Origin: Prauserella halophila
Lineage (GTDB): Bacteria; Actinomycetota; Actinomycetes; Mycobacteriales; Pseudonocardiaceae
Length of the DNA stretch: 64,000 nt
NCBI RefSeq assembly: GCF_024171895.1
Contig: NZ_JAMTCQ010000014.1
Location: forward strand, 124,001 to 188,000
Direction: 5' to 3'
Shown here: piece by piece, positions 51,945 to 60,851 of the stretch
Numbering within the stretch: the first letter of the stretch is position 1
How the letters are laid out: each line of letters begins with the position of its first letter
The notes under the pieces: generated by a model
Databases searched by the model: none
What the model was told of the DNA's origin: nothing
What the model saw: the letters and a program-made list of their open reading frames with translations, nothing else
Translations under genes and position numbers: made by a program

Positions 51945-52927
51945 GGCCGTTCGAGCTGACGGAAGTTCCGGCACTGTCCCGGTCCACCGTGGACCGGCAG
52001 GAGGCGCTCCGGAACGACCCGGAGCGCCTCACGGCGCGGTGGCCGAACGCGCGGATCGTGGTCGTCGACCGCTGGGGCCGGACACCCGTTCGGTGTGAGG
52101 CGATCGAATCCGATGCCGCACCGGTGAGCACCCGGAAGGCCGCCGAGTTCACCGGGGAGCCGCCCGCCGAGGCGTCGTTCCTCGGTGAGTGGGACGGCGT
52201 GGACCACTGGATGCTGCCCGTCGACCCGCCGTCCGATTCGGAGACGATCGAACTCGACGGCGGCTGGGGAGTGCGGCAGGACGTGCCGGTCAGCGCCGAC
52301 GAAGCATGGCTCGACCTGCGCGGTCACGGCGCGCTGCTGGACGGCACGTCGGCCGGCCTGTTGACGACAGCCGAGGCGTTGCGGAACTGGCACCGGCGCG
52401 GCAGGTTCTGCGCGCGATGCGGTGCGGCGGTGCAGCGGGTGCAGTTCGGCTGGGCATCCCGCTGCACCGGATGTGACCGGGAGGAGTATCCGCGCACCGA
52501 TCCGGCCGTGATCTGCCTCGTGCACGACGACGTGGGCGTCAACGGTGCGCACGTACTGCTGGCGCGCCAGCCGGTGTGGCCACCGAAGCGGTACTCGGTG
52601 CTGGCGGGATTCGTCGAGGCGGGTGAGTCGCTCGAAGGCTGCGTCGAACGTGAAGTGCGCGAAGAGGTCGGCGTCGATGTCGGCGATGTGCGCTACCTGG
52701 GCAGCCAGCCGTGGCCGTTCCCGCGGTCGATCATGGTCGGATTCGCGGCGCGGACCGCGTGTGGTGCCGCACCGACGCCCGCCGACGGGGAAATCGAGGA
52801 GGCGCGGTGGTTCAGCCGTGCCGACGTGCGAGCGGCGTTCGACGGTGAGCACGACGAGTTGATACTGCCGGGCAGCACGTCGATCGCATCGGTCATGCTC
52901 CGTTCGTGGGCCAGCGCCGAGCAGTGA
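51941..52927 (+). CDS. nudC: NADH pyrophosphatase NudC (Nudix)
   Basis: 328 aa from GTG 51941. The zinc ribbon is C-x2-C (FCARCGAAV) and C-x2-C (RCTGCDRE). The Nudix box is G-x5-E-x7-REVxEEVG ('GFVEAGESLEGCVEREVREE'), followed by NudC-type SQPWPFP. It hydrolyses NADH and, in bacteria, NAD-capped RNA. The position after the recombination/channel block matches Rv3199c. A short hairpin follows the stop. Confidence 0.95.
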   Translation: MRPFELTEVPALSRSTVDRQEALRNDPERLTARWPNARIVVVDRWGRTPVRCEAIESDAAPVSTRKAAEFTGEPPAEASFLGEWDGVDHWMLPVDPPSDSETIELDGGWGVRQDVPVSADEAWLDLRGHGALLDGTSAGLLTTAEALRNWHRRGRFCARCGAAVQRVQFGWASRCTGCDREEYPRTDPAVICLVHDDVGVNGAHVLLARQPVWPPKRYSVLAGFVEAGESLEGCVEREVREEVGVDVGDVRYLGSQPWPFPRSIMVGFAARTACGAAPTPADGEIEEARWFSRADVRAAFDGEHDELILPGSTSIASVMLRSWASAEQ

Positions 52928-52946
52928 CGCCACCCTCGGGGTGGCG
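52928..52946 (+). terminator. Short hairpin after nudC
   Basis: CGCCACC (52928-52934) pairs with GGTGGCG (52940-52946) over 5 nt directly after the stop codon. Confidence 0.6.
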
Positions 52947-53016
52947 ACCCGTCGAGGCGGGATACGCACCTCGGTAGGCTGCGGCGTAGTTTCACCGGTG
53001 TGGGGGTTTCGGGATC

Positions 53017-53967
53017 GTGAGTGCGCATCGAGCCGTCGGGTTGCTACTCGGTGTGGTCGCGGATGGTCTGGTCGGCAAGCCGCGGCGGGCCGCTCCGTCC
53101 CGGCCCGTCGCAGCGCTGCCGCAGGCGGCCGACGCGTTGACGGGCCGCATCGGCAGCGCCGGCGCGACGACCGTGGTGGCCGCGAGCGCGGTGGCCGCGG
53201 GCATGCTGATCGAACGCGCCGTCGGTCGCCGCGGGCTGCTGCGCACCCTCGCCGTCGCCGCGGGCACCTGGTCGGCCCTCGGGGGAGCGCGGATCGCCGC
53301 CGACGGCACCGAACTGGCCCGCGACCTCGAAAACGGCGACCTCGACACCGCCCGCGCGCGCATCTCCGCAACCGACCCGCGCTGCACCGAGGACCTCGAC
53401 CTGCCAGGACTGTCGCGCGCCGCGATCGAAGTCGTCGCGGACCAGACCTCGAACGCCGTGGTGTCGCCGCTCGTCTGGGGCGCCGTCGCGGGACTGCCCG
53501 GAATACTGGGTGCCCGTACCGTCACCCTCCTCGGCAGGCGGCCGAGCGCGGCGTTCGATATCGGTGCCGGCCGCTCGGCCGACCCGGCCGCGAGGCGGCT
53601 CGACGAAGCCGCGAACCTCGTGCCCGCACGGCTCACGGCCACGCTCACCACGGCGGCCGCACCGGTGGTCGGCGGATCCGCGCGGAGCGCCTGGCAGGCG
53701 TGGCGCCGTGACACCGCCGCCCACCCCAGCCCGAATGCCGGGCGCGCCGAGGCGGCCTTCGCCGGCGCACTCGAGATCCGTCTCGGCGGCCGCACAGTGT
53801 ATCCGGGTGGGGTGGCAGAGCTGCCGGTGCTCGGTGCGGGCCGCAACCCCGACGCCGGTCATGTCACGCGCGCCGTCGAACTGTCCCGGGTGGTCGGGCT
53901 GTGCGCCGTCGGCGTGTCCGCCGTCCTGGGAGCCGTGTCGAGCTTCGGCGGACGTCGTCGCCGATAG
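53017..53967 (+). CDS. cobD: Adenosylcobinamide-phosphate synthase-like CobD/CbiB
   Basis: 316 aa. CbiB/CobD features are 'LLLGVVADGLVGKPRRAAPS', 'LDTARARISATDPRCTEDLD', 'LSRAAIEVVADQTSNAVVSP', 'LVWGAVAGLPGILGARTV', 'NLVPARLTATL' and 'HPSPNAGRAEAAFAGALEIR'. Hydrophobic segments agree with a membrane enzyme that attaches aminopropanol (phosphate) to cobyric acid. No other cobalamin genes or B12 riboswitch lie nearby. It converges with the DD-peptidase gene, and SURF1 and ptpA lie beyond, as in Rv2234-Rv2236c. Confidence 0.88.
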   Translation: MSAHRAVGLLLGVVADGLVGKPRRAAPSRPVAALPQAADALTGRIGSAGATTVVAASAVAAGMLIERAVGRRGLLRTLAVAAGTWSALGGARIAADGTELARDLENGDLDTARARISATDPRCTEDLDLPGLSRAAIEVVADQTSNAVVSPLVWGAVAGLPGILGARTVTLLGRRPSAAFDIGAGRSADPAARRLDEAANLVPARLTATLTTAAAPVVGGSARSAWQAWRRDTAAHPSPNAGRAEAAFAGALEIRLGGRTVYPGGVAELPVLGAGRNPDAGHVTRAVELSRVVGLCAVGVSAVLGAVSSFGGRRRR

Positions 53968-53991
53968 GTAGCGTGCCCGCGCACACGAGAA

Positions 53992-54032
53992 ACGGGGATG
54001 GTCCCCGGCGCGAGGCCGGAAACCACCCCCGT
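53992..54032. terminator. Convergent terminator hairpin
   Basis: ACGGGGATGGT (53992-54002) pairs with ACCACCCCCGT (54022-54032) with one A·C mismatch, between the convergent cobD and M15 peptidase genes. Confidence 0.65.
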
Positions 54033-54049
54033 CGGCAGGGCGTGAACCG

Positions 54050-54796
54050 TCAGCAGCTCGGGGCGCTACGGAACGGACTCGGGTCGTTGGCCACATGGAC
54101 GTGGTCGTTGTGACCGGAGTAGCCCGGCCCGAGGATCTCGGTGAAACCGGCCTTCCACGCTGCGCGGTAGAGCGTGCACTGGGAATGAACGTTGACGCTG
54201 ATGCCCAGATCGGCGGTCTCGCCGTAGAGGTGGCGGCTCGACGGCGAGCCGCCTACGGCGCTGTTGCAGGAGTAGCTACGGAAACCGGACGTGATGCCGA
54301 CAGGACGGTCGCCGAGCTTGTGGCGCATCGCTTCGAGCTGCCACATGACGCGGCGGGTGTTCTCCTTCGCGGTCGACGCCGACACGGCACCACCGTTGAA
54401 GTTGTTGGCACCGCAGTTGTCGTCGAATTCCGAGTAGGAGAAGTGGATCGGCGTGCAGTCGCTCGACGTGAGGTCGTAGATCTTGCCGAACGTCTGCGGG
54501 CCGGCGACACCGTCGACGGCGAGGCCGTATCCGGACTGGAAGCGTGTGACCGCCGCCTCGGTCGCAGGGCCGTACTTGCCGTCGATGACGAGATGCTCGG
54601 CCGACGAGACCCAGCCGGCGACGCGGATCTGCAATTCCTTGACCGCAGAACCGCTGTCGCCGCGCGACAGGGTGCTCGACCATTCGTAACACGAGGCCGC
54701 GTTGGCAGGGGCGGGCGTCGTCACCGCGGTGGCGGCGGTGAGTCCACCCGCTGCGACGAGCGCAGCTGCCAGTAGGGAGAAGAGTCGCTTACGCAT
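54050..54796 (-). CDS. Secreted zinc D-Ala-D-Ala carboxypeptidase (M15A) with peptidoglycan-binding domain
   Basis: 248 aa. A signal peptide (RKRLFSLLAAALVAAGG, cleavage near ANA) is followed by PG_binding_1 ('GDSGSAVKELQIRVAGWV', 'IDGKYGPATEAAVTRFQSGY'). The M15 domain has zinc motif 'SSRHLYGETADL' (H-x6-D) and third ligand in 'HNDHVHV'. It resembles the Streptomyces albus G enzyme and VanY-type peptidases that trim cell-wall stem peptides outside the cell. Disulfides are likely (several Cys). The ATG is the first Met before the signal. Confidence 0.92.
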   Translation of the reverse strand: MRKRLFSLLAAALVAAGGLTAATAVTTPAPANAASCYEWSSTLSRGDSGSAVKELQIRVAGWVSSAEHLVIDGKYGPATEAAVTRFQSGYGLAVDGVAGPQTFGKIYDLTSSDCTPIHFSYSEFDDNCGANNFNGGAVSASTAKENTRRVMWQLEAMRHKLGDRPVGITSGFRSYSCNSAVGGSPSSRHLYGETADLGISVNVHSQCTLYRAAWKAGFTEILGPGYSGHNDHVHVANDPSPFRSAPSC

Positions 54797-54927
54797 GGGA
54801 CCTCCGGAGATTGTCCGTGTGCCGCGAGAGGAGTCGGCACGCACGACGCAATCTGCCCGAGTCGCCTCGGTCCTGTGGTCGGTCGGCGAGAAGTACCGAC
54901 GAAGGTTCTGGGCGGAAGGAGTGACGC

Positions 54928-55887
54928 TCAGTGGAGCGCGTCGGCGTCGTCGTCCTCGGCGAGGATCTGCGCCACCGACTTGCGCTTCTGCCTGCTCGGC
55001 CGGTTGCCCGGCTGTTCGCGTGCCGCCGTCGGTTCCGGCCCGGCGGAAGCCGCCTCCGCGGTGGCCACTTCCGTGGTGGCAGCCGACACCGCCGGGTCGG
55101 AGTCCGCGAGAGCACCGCCGGGGCGGGCTTCGCGGATGGTGAAGTACAGCCAGCCGAGCAGGGCCATGGCGCCGAACGCGATCCACTGCAGTGCGTAGGA
55201 GAAGTACGGCCCTGCTTCGAGCTGAGGGAGCGGTAATGCGGTGAGCACGCCGGGTTCGCCGGTTTCGAGCTGGTAGTACCCGGGCTTGAGGTCCAGGTCC
55301 GTTGCGCGTGCCACGACCTGGGAATCCACCGAGTACGCATGCAGCCTGCCGTCGGTGCTCCCGTCGGCGAACGCGTCCCGGTTCGACGGATCGTTCTCGT
55401 CGATGCGTACGCGGGCCTCGACGGTGACCCGGCCCTGCGGCGGGGTGGCGACGTCGGGGACGCCGGTGTCGTTTGCGGGACGTACGAAACCGCGGTTGAT
55501 CAGCACGGTGCTGCCGTTGGTCGTACGCATCGGTGTGAGTACCTCGAATGCCGGCTCGCCCTGCACGGTACGCAGGCGCGCGATGACCTCGTCCTCCGGT
55601 AGGTACGTGCCTTCGATGATCGTGCGCCGCCACTCGGTGTCGCCGTCGGGGGCGGTGTCGCCGGGCAGCAGTTCGGACAGCGGTTGCGGAGCGGCAGTCG
55701 TCGAGGAGGACACGGCGGTGTTCCGGGCGGCGCGTTCTTCGTGCCGGTCGAACTGCCACGGGGCGAGCACGGTGAAGCACAGGGCGGCGAAGACGAACAC
55801 CACCACCGTCAACGCCAGCCAGCCGGGCTTGAGCAGGAACTTCCACCGCACGCCTACCACGGTAGGCGGCGAGCCCCGGTGACCCAC
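54928..55887 (-). CDS. SURF1 family cytochrome oxidase biogenesis protein
   Basis: 319 aa with two transmembrane helices, ~22-44 (PGWLALTVVVFVFAALCFTV) and ~225-245 (YALQWIAFGAMALLGWLYF), bracketing the extracytoplasmic SURF1 core. Motifs: 'LAPWQFDRHEER', 'GTYLPEDEVIARLRTVQGEP', 'VLINRGFVRP', 'GYYQLETGEPG'. SURF1 assists heme a insertion in aa3 oxidase. The C-terminal tail is acidic/basic low complexity. Position beside cobD and ptpA is as in Mycobacterium (Rv2235). GTG for VRWKFLL is an alternative start. Confidence 0.92.
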   Translation of the reverse strand: MGHRGSPPTVVGVRWKFLLKPGWLALTVVVFVFAALCFTVLAPWQFDRHEERAARNTAVSSSTTAAPQPLSELLPGDTAPDGDTEWRRTIIEGTYLPEDEVIARLRTVQGEPAFEVLTPMRTTNGSTVLINRGFVRPANDTGVPDVATPPQGRVTVEARVRIDENDPSNRDAFADGSTDGRLHAYSVDSQVVARATDLDLKPGYYQLETGEPGVLTALPLPQLEAGPYFSYALQWIAFGAMALLGWLYFTIREARPGGALADSDPAVSAATTEVATAEAASAGPEPTAAREQPGNRPSRQKRKSVAQILAEDDDADALH

Positions 55888-55917
55888 CGCCTGGTCGTGC
55901 CTCGCGCGGCGTGCGTC

Positions 55918-56832
55918 TCAGCTAGCTGCGCGCAGGGCCTGTCGTGCGGCGGTGAGGGCCTGGCGGGCGTAGCCACCGCCGAACAGCACGGTGTGGACGA
56001 GGAGGGGAAACAGCTGGTGCAGTCCGACGCGGTCTTCGTGGCCGGTCTTCAGGGGGTGGCCTGCTTCGTCGGCGGCCTCGGCGTAGGCGCCGAGGATGCG
56101 GTCGAGTTGTGGTGTTCCGAACAGGCGCAGCATCGCGAGGTCGGTTTCGCGGTGGCCGCCGTGGGCCGCGGGGTCGATGAGCCAGGCGTGGCCGTCGGCG
56201 CCCCAGTGGACGTTGCCGGTCCACAGGTCGCCGTGGAGGCGGGCAGGTGGTTCGACGCCGGGTTGCAGCTCGGGGAGGCGCGCGCACACGGTGTCGAACA
56301 CGGCTGCGTCGTCGGCGTCGATGACACCCTGGTCGACAGCGGTGCGGACGTACGGTTCGATGCGGCTGCGGGCGTAGAAGGCGGCCCAGGTGGTGTCGTT
56401 GCGAGCGGTTTCGTCGTTGTTGGCCATCGGGGCGAGTCCGATCCAGGCGTCGGCAGGCCCCTCCGGGGGTGGTGCGCCGAAGCCGGGTGCGCCGCGCAGG
56501 TGCAGGGCGGCGAGTCCGCGCCCGAACGCTTCGGCCGCGGCGGGTGTGGGGGAACCCCTGGCGGGCTCGACGTAGTCGAGCACGAGCCAGTCGTCGTCCC
56601 AGCCGTACGCACGGGGGACGGGCACGTCGCCGGTTTCGGCGAGCCAGCGCAGCCCCGCGCCTTCGGCTGCGGTGGCGTTCGGTCCGGCTGCGGGTTTGGC
56701 CACGACCGTGGTTGCCCGGTCGTCGAGGCGGGCGACGCTGGCTCCGCCACCGAGCGGTCGGAGGTCGATGGGTGCGGAGCCGGTGTGGCGGACGATCGCG
56801 TCGCGGGCGGTCACAATCGGGCGCGAACCCAT
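55918..56832 (-). CDS. Fructosamine kinase family protein
   Basis: 304 aa, APH/FN3K fold: 'PIDLRPLGGGASVARLDDRA', 'VVAKPAAGPNATAAEGAGLR', catalytic loop HGDLWTGN and metal-binding 'IDPAAHGGHRETDLAMLRLF'. It phosphorylates ketosamines on glycated proteins or small molecules, a deglycation repair. Its 5' end overlaps the ptpA stop by 22 bp, so the two are translationally linked. The start is MGSRPIV. Confidence 0.92.
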   Translation of the reverse strand: MGSRPIVTARDAIVRHTGSAPIDLRPLGGGASVARLDDRATTVVAKPAAGPNATAAEGAGLRWLAETGDVPVPRAYGWDDDWLVLDYVEPARGSPTPAAAEAFGRGLAALHLRGAPGFGAPPPEGPADAWIGLAPMANNDETARNDTTWAAFYARSRIEPYVRTAVDQGVIDADDAAVFDTVCARLPELQPGVEPPARLHGDLWTGNVHWGADGHAWLIDPAAHGGHRETDLAMLRLFGTPQLDRILGAYAEAADEAGHPLKTGHEDRVGLHQLFPLLVHTVLFGGGYARQALTAARQALRAAS

Positions 56833-57296
56833 GAAATCAGCTCCGGCATGGCGTTTTCGATCATCGTGAGGACGTCGGTGAAGCCGCTGTCGCCGCCGTA
56901 GTAGGGGTCGGGTACTTCGGCGTCGGCCGGCGCCGACGGGTCGAACGTGCGGAGCAGGACAACGCGCTCGGGGTCTCGTGTGAACGCGGTGACGTCGCGC
57001 AGATGACTCTTCGTGGCGACGACGAACAGGTCGGCATCGTTGTGGCGGCGGTCGAGCTGTGCGGCGACGTGGTCGTCCGGATACCCGGCGGTTCGCAGTG
57101 TGGCGCGGGCGCGCGAGTCCGCGGGTTCGCCCGCGTGCCACGGTCCGACGCCTGCACTCGTCACGGTGACGTGATCGGCGAGACCGGCGTCCTCGAGGCG
57201 CCGTCGGAAGACGAGCGCCGCCATCGGGGAGCGACAGATGTTGCCCGTGCAGACGAAGCAGATGTGGAGGGTGTCGTCGGGCTGCTGCTGGTCCAT
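56811..57296 (-). CDS. ptpA: Low-molecular-weight protein tyrosine phosphatase
   Basis: 161 aa. The signature P-loop CxxxxxR is FVCTGNICRSP near the N-terminus, and the general-acid loop is 'DPYYGGDSGFTDVLTMIENA'. It dephosphorylates phosphotyrosine, cytoplasmic, and in M. tuberculosis is secreted as PtpA. The start at MDQQQPDD fits family length; it is 7 bp after the HNH gene's stop. The cobD-SURF1-ptpA grouping is retained, with the fructosamine kinase added. Confidence 0.93.
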   Translation of the reverse strand: MDQQQPDDTLHICFVCTGNICRSPMAALVFRRRLEDAGLADHVTVTSAGVGPWHAGEPADSRARATLRTAGYPDDHVAAQLDRRHNDADLFVVATKSHLRDVTAFTRDPERVVLLRTFDPSAPADAEVPDPYYGGDSGFTDVLTMIENAMPELISWVRARL

Positions 57297-57303
57297 CACC
57301 GTC

Positions 57304-58794
57304 TCAGTCTGCCGAATCGGCGGGCGGGCTCGTGCCACCGGTTGCCGTTACGGATGTATCGCCGCTCGTCGGGTCGTGTTCACGGGGTTCCGGTTGTCGG
57401 CCGGTCTCGTCCTGCGGGCCGGTCTCGTCCTGTGAGGTGGTGTCACGCCGCGGGCTGCGTCCGCCCCGTTTGCGGATTTTCCTGCGTGATCGTCGGCCGG
57501 TGTGTGGCTCGGGTCTTCGACGCGGTTCCTGCGCGTCGGGTGGCGGCGTGCCGGCGGTGTCGTTTCCGGCGGTGTCGTCGCCGTGAGTGCCGAGGTCCGT
57601 CTCGTGCGCCGGTGGGGTGGCGATTCTCCGGCCGGTGGGTGTCGTGATGTGCAGCGTGCCGTCCGGGTTCAGCCGGAATGTCCAGCCTGCGGTGTGCTTG
57701 ACCCGGTGGTGGGGTCGGCAGAGCCCGATGAGGTTGGCTGCGCAGGTGGGTCCGTCGCAACCGTGCGGGACGACGTGGTCCAGGTCGACGTGGTCGGAGG
57801 GCCGGTGGCATCCGGGGAAGCGGCAGGTGCGATCGCGGACTTTGACGTAGTCGGCCAGCGCCTTCGGCGGCCGGTACCGGGTGCGGCCGACGTCGAGTGG
57901 TGCGCCGGTGTGGGGATCGGTGATGATCCGCCGCCAGGTGGATGTCGGGTCGTGGGCGATCGCACGCGCGACGGAGGCGGGCAGTGGGCCGTGCCCGGCG
58001 AGTTCGGCCGGGTCGTTCGCCAGCCCGGCCAACGTGGCGAGGTCGATGTGGACGAACACGTCCGCTTTCGTGGACGGTCGCGGCGGTGCCGGTGGTGTGA
58101 CGGGCGCCGGTGACGGTGTCTGCGCCGGCAGCGGGCTGGTTGCCTCCTTGTCGTGGCCGAGGGGGTCGTGACCGAGGAGGAAGCCGCCGTAGACGTCGGC
58201 ACGGAGCTGGTCCAGGCTCCGGCGGTCGCCACTGCGGCGCAGAGCTCGGGCCGTCGTGTCCACTCGAGCGTAGGCGGCCTGGGCCGTTTCGGCCGGCAGC
58301 TCTCCGGCCAGCGTGGCCATGGTGCCGTCGCCGTGCGTCAGCCGAACATGTCGTTGTGCGCGTTCGTGTTCGGCTCGCTCGGACTGTCCTTCGGGGTCGA
58401 CGTCGAGCACGGCCTTCTTGACGGTCCGTTGGATCGACCCGGCGGTTGCGCCCGCGAGACGGTCGGCGACCAGGTGGTCGACCCGCGTCGCCAGTGTGTC
58501 CGGCAGTGGGGTGGTCGGACCGGCGACCTTCGAGGCCTTCACCAGGTCGACCTCCCCGCGGCGCAACGCGTCGAGCGTGCGGGGCAGCCGCGTCACCAGT
58601 TGTGTTGCGAGCTCCAACCGCCGCCGGGCGAAGCTTCCGGCCCACCCGAGCGCGACTCCGACCTCCGCGGCGGACTCGTCCGTGCATCCGCGCACGTCCA
58701 CGAATCGCGCGGTCGCGTCGACGAATCGCGCGTGCAGCCGTGCGATGTCCTGCTCGATGCGGACCGTCTCGTTCAGCTCTGCTTCCCCGGTCAT
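57304..58794 (-). CDS. DUF222 / 13E12 HNH endonuclease family protein (intact copy)
   Basis: 496 aa from MTGEAELNE. The DUF222 domain has 'RIEQDIARLHARFVDATARF', 'LPRTLDALRRGEVDLVKASK' and 'RSGDRRSLDQLRADVYGGFL'. The HNH motif is CRFPGCHRPSDHVDLDHVVP, then NLIGLCRPHHRVKH. A basic, disordered C-terminal tail follows. These genes are repeated in actinobacterial genomes and associated with the REP13E12 element; nuclease activity is predicted. A deleted relative is at 25431-26331. The 5' flank is a 460-bp gap with an 18-bp repeat array. Confidence 0.92.
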   Translation of the reverse strand: MTGEAELNETVRIEQDIARLHARFVDATARFVDVRGCTDESAAEVGVALGWAGSFARRRLELATQLVTRLPRTLDALRRGEVDLVKASKVAGPTTPLPDTLATRVDHLVADRLAGATAGSIQRTVKKAVLDVDPEGQSERAEHERAQRHVRLTHGDGTMATLAGELPAETAQAAYARVDTTARALRRSGDRRSLDQLRADVYGGFLLGHDPLGHDKEATSPLPAQTPSPAPVTPPAPPRPSTKADVFVHIDLATLAGLANDPAELAGHGPLPASVARAIAHDPTSTWRRIITDPHTGAPLDVGRTRYRPPKALADYVKVRDRTCRFPGCHRPSDHVDLDHVVPHGCDGPTCAANLIGLCRPHHRVKHTAGWTFRLNPDGTLHITTPTGRRIATPPAHETDLGTHGDDTAGNDTAGTPPPDAQEPRRRPEPHTGRRSRRKIRKRGGRSPRRDTTSQDETGPQDETGRQPEPREHDPTSGDTSVTATGGTSPPADSAD

Positions 58795-59253
58795 CACCCG
58801 TCCGATGTTACGGATATCGAGAGTCGTTGCGAACACCTGTTCGTGTACCGGGAAACTTCGAACGGTAATTGTCTCGGCCTTGTCCGCGGCGAACGAAAGT
58901 CACCACTCGCGCACGCCCGACGTTCGCCTGGGGCGTGTCGACCGTCCTGACCACGCTCGGCGCTCCGGTGTGAGTGGGTTTTGTCGAGACGTCCGGTATC
59001 GACTGGTTGCGCTGGTCGTGTGTCACCCGAACGGCCGTGGAGCGGGCAGGCGCAGCACAGGCGGCAACGGGTGGCGCCGCCACGGTTCAGCAAAGACGCT
59101 CGGTTCAGCAAAGACGCTCGGTTCAGCAAAGACGCTCGCGGCAGCAAGGGCGCTCGCTGCCGCGACGCGGCACCGGATAGCCGCTCCCGGATCCAGGCGG
59201 GCAGGCAGAGACGTAACGCTCACGGCGACGTCGTTGCATGGGAGGATCGCGCC
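58795..59253. other. Gap between the HNH gene and the Nif3-like gene
   Basis: No gene is supported. It holds the HNH promoter, the 18-bp repeat array, and GGAGG at 59241-59245 before the Nif3-like start. It may mark the edge of the element carrying the HNH gene. Confidence 0.5.
59084..59155. repeat. 18-bp tandem repeat array
   Basis: GGTTCAGCAAAGACGCTC is repeated exactly at 59084, 59102 and 59120, with a diverged fourth copy to 59155. Not within a recognised gene. Confidence 0.93.
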
Positions 59254-60117
59254 ATGTCCGCCACCGCCGCCGACTCCGGCACCGCCACCGCCTCCGGCCC
59301 TCCGGCCGTCGCCGACATCGTTGCTGCGCTGGACACGGCGTATCCTCGCGAGCTCGCAGAATCGTGGGATGCGGTCGGCCTCGTGTGCGGCGATCCGGCC
59401 GAGCGTGCCGACCGCGTTCTCGTCTGTGTCGACCCGGTCGCCGCCACCGTGGAGGAGGCCCTCGACCTCGGCGCGCAGCTGATCGTCGCCCACCATCCGC
59501 TGATGTTGCGCGGTGTCCACGGCGTCCCCGCGGACACCGCGAAGGGCTCACTCGTCCATCGCATGATCCGCGAGGGCGTGGCGCTGTTCTGTGCGCACAC
59601 CAACGCCGATGCGGCCGCCCCCGGCGTTTCCGACGCGCTGGCCGTCGCGATCGGTCTCGACGTCGAGCGTCCCCTCGTCCCGCACGCCGACGGCGCCCAC
59701 ACCGGCCTCGGCCGCATCGCCGTGTTGCCGGAGCCGGAACCGTTCGCGGCGTTCGTCGAGCGCGTCGGCGCGGCACTGCCGGCCACCGCCCCCGGCGTCC
59801 ACGGCGCGGGCGAGGCCGACCGCCCGATCCGCACCGTGGCGGTCTCCGGCGGCGCGGGCGACGGTTTTCTCGACACGGCGACCGCGGCGGGCGTCGACGC
59901 CTACGTCACGGCGGACCTGCGGCACCACCCGGCGGGTGAGCACCTCGAGCAGCCGGGCACGGTCCCCGCACTGGTGGGTCTGACGCATTGGGCGAGCGAG
60001 TGGCCGTGGTGCGGCCAAGCCGCCGAGGTGATCCGGGAGGCGGGTAACGTCGAGGTTCACGTCTCCACCCGGTGCACCGATCCGTGGAACGTCCGAGCGA
60101 ACGGGAGTACGAAGTGA
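59254..60117 (+). CDS. Nif3-like dinuclear metal-centre protein (Rv2230c-like)
   Basis: 287 aa. NIF3/YbgI/DUF34 signature: 'PRELAESWDAVGLVCGDP', metal ligands in 'LIVAHHPLMLRGVHGV', 'FCAHTNADAA', 'VTADLRHHPAGEH' and a C-terminal H..E pair ('GLTHWASEWPW'). Members form hexameric rings with two metals per subunit; proposed roles include GTP cyclohydrolase-like activity and metal handling. GGAGG 8 nt upstream supports ATG 59254. GTGA overlap with the next gene. Confidence 0.93.
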   Translation: MSATAADSGTATASGPPAVADIVAALDTAYPRELAESWDAVGLVCGDPAERADRVLVCVDPVAATVEEALDLGAQLIVAHHPLMLRGVHGVPADTAKGSLVHRMIREGVALFCAHTNADAAAPGVSDALAVAIGLDVERPLVPHADGAHTGLGRIAVLPEPEPFAAFVERVGAALPATAPGVHGAGEADRPIRTVAVSGGAGDGFLDTATAAGVDAYVTADLRHHPAGEHLEQPGTVPALVGLTHWASEWPWCGQAAEVIREAGNVEVHVSTRCTDPWNVRANGSTK

Positions 60118-60851
60118 AGGCAGACCCGTCCCTGCAGCGTGAGTTGCTGGACCTCGCCGAAATAGACGCGGAGCTCGCACGTGTCGCACACCGGCGCCGG
60201 AACCTGCCCGAGCTGGCCGAGATCGAGGGTATCGAGAAGACCCTGCGGGACAAGCGGGATGCGCTCGTGACCGCGCAGACGTCGGCGTCCGATCTGGAAC
60301 GCGAGGTGACGCGGCAGGAGCGCGAGGTCGACTCCGTGCGCGCCCGCGTGGACCGAGACCGCAAGCTCATGGAATCCGGTTCGGCCGGGGCGAAGCAGCT
60401 GACCGAGCTGGAGCACGAGCTGGAAACGCTCGCCCGCAGGCAACAGGTGCTCGAGGACGACCAGCTCGAGCTGATGGAACGGCGCGAGGCGGCCGACATC
60501 GAGGTGCAGCGCGCGGCGGCCGAGGTCGACAAGGCGCAGCAGGATCTCGAGGACGCGGTGACGCGGCGCGACGAGGTGCTCGCCGATCTCGATGCCACAC
60601 AGGCCCGCCGGGACGCCGATCGCGGCGCGCTGGCGCCGAAGTTCCCGGAGGCGCTGCTGCAGACGTACGACCGCGTGCGCCAACAGCGCGGGATCGGCGC
60701 CGGACACCTGCGCGCGCGCCAGTGCGGTGCGTGCAAGCTGGAGCTCGACCGCAGTCAGCTGTCGGACATCAAGAACGCCGCCGCCGACGACGTCATCACG
60801 TGCGAGAACTGCGGCGCGATCCTCGTTCGTACCGGGGAGTCGGGCCTGTGA
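60114..60851 (+). CDS. Coiled-coil protein with C4 zinc ribbon (Rv2229c-like)
   Basis: 245 aa from GTG 60114. Residues ~10-180 are a long antiparallel coiled coil ('LERQEREVDSVRA'-type heptads; 'KQLTELEHELETLARRQQVL'). The C-terminal zinc ribbon is C-x2-C (RQCGACKLEL) and C-x2-C (TCENCGAIL), resembling the HP0958/CT398 family. Those homologues act in protein or RNA handling and Nif3 interaction; role here unknown. The operon Nif3-like, zinc ribbon, RNase H is conserved in actinobacteria. Confidence 0.92.
   Translation: MKADPSLQRELLDLAEIDAELARVAHRRRNLPELAEIEGIEKTLRDKRDALVTAQTSASDLEREVTRQEREVDSVRARVDRDRKLMESGSAGAKQLTELEHELETLARRQQVLEDDQLELMERREAADIEVQRAAAEVDKAQQDLEDAVTRRDEVLADLDATQARRDADRGALAPKFPEALLQTYDRVRQQRGIGAGHLRARQCGACKLELDRSQLSDIKNAAADDVITCENCGAILVRTGESGL

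Noticed and set aside
52928-53016. Cobalamin riboswitch before cobD
   Set aside because: The leader is short and contains no B12-box-like conserved block; only a small hairpin after nudC.
59084-59155. CRISPR array
   Set aside because: Direct repeats are contiguous 18-mers without spacers, and no cas gene is present.
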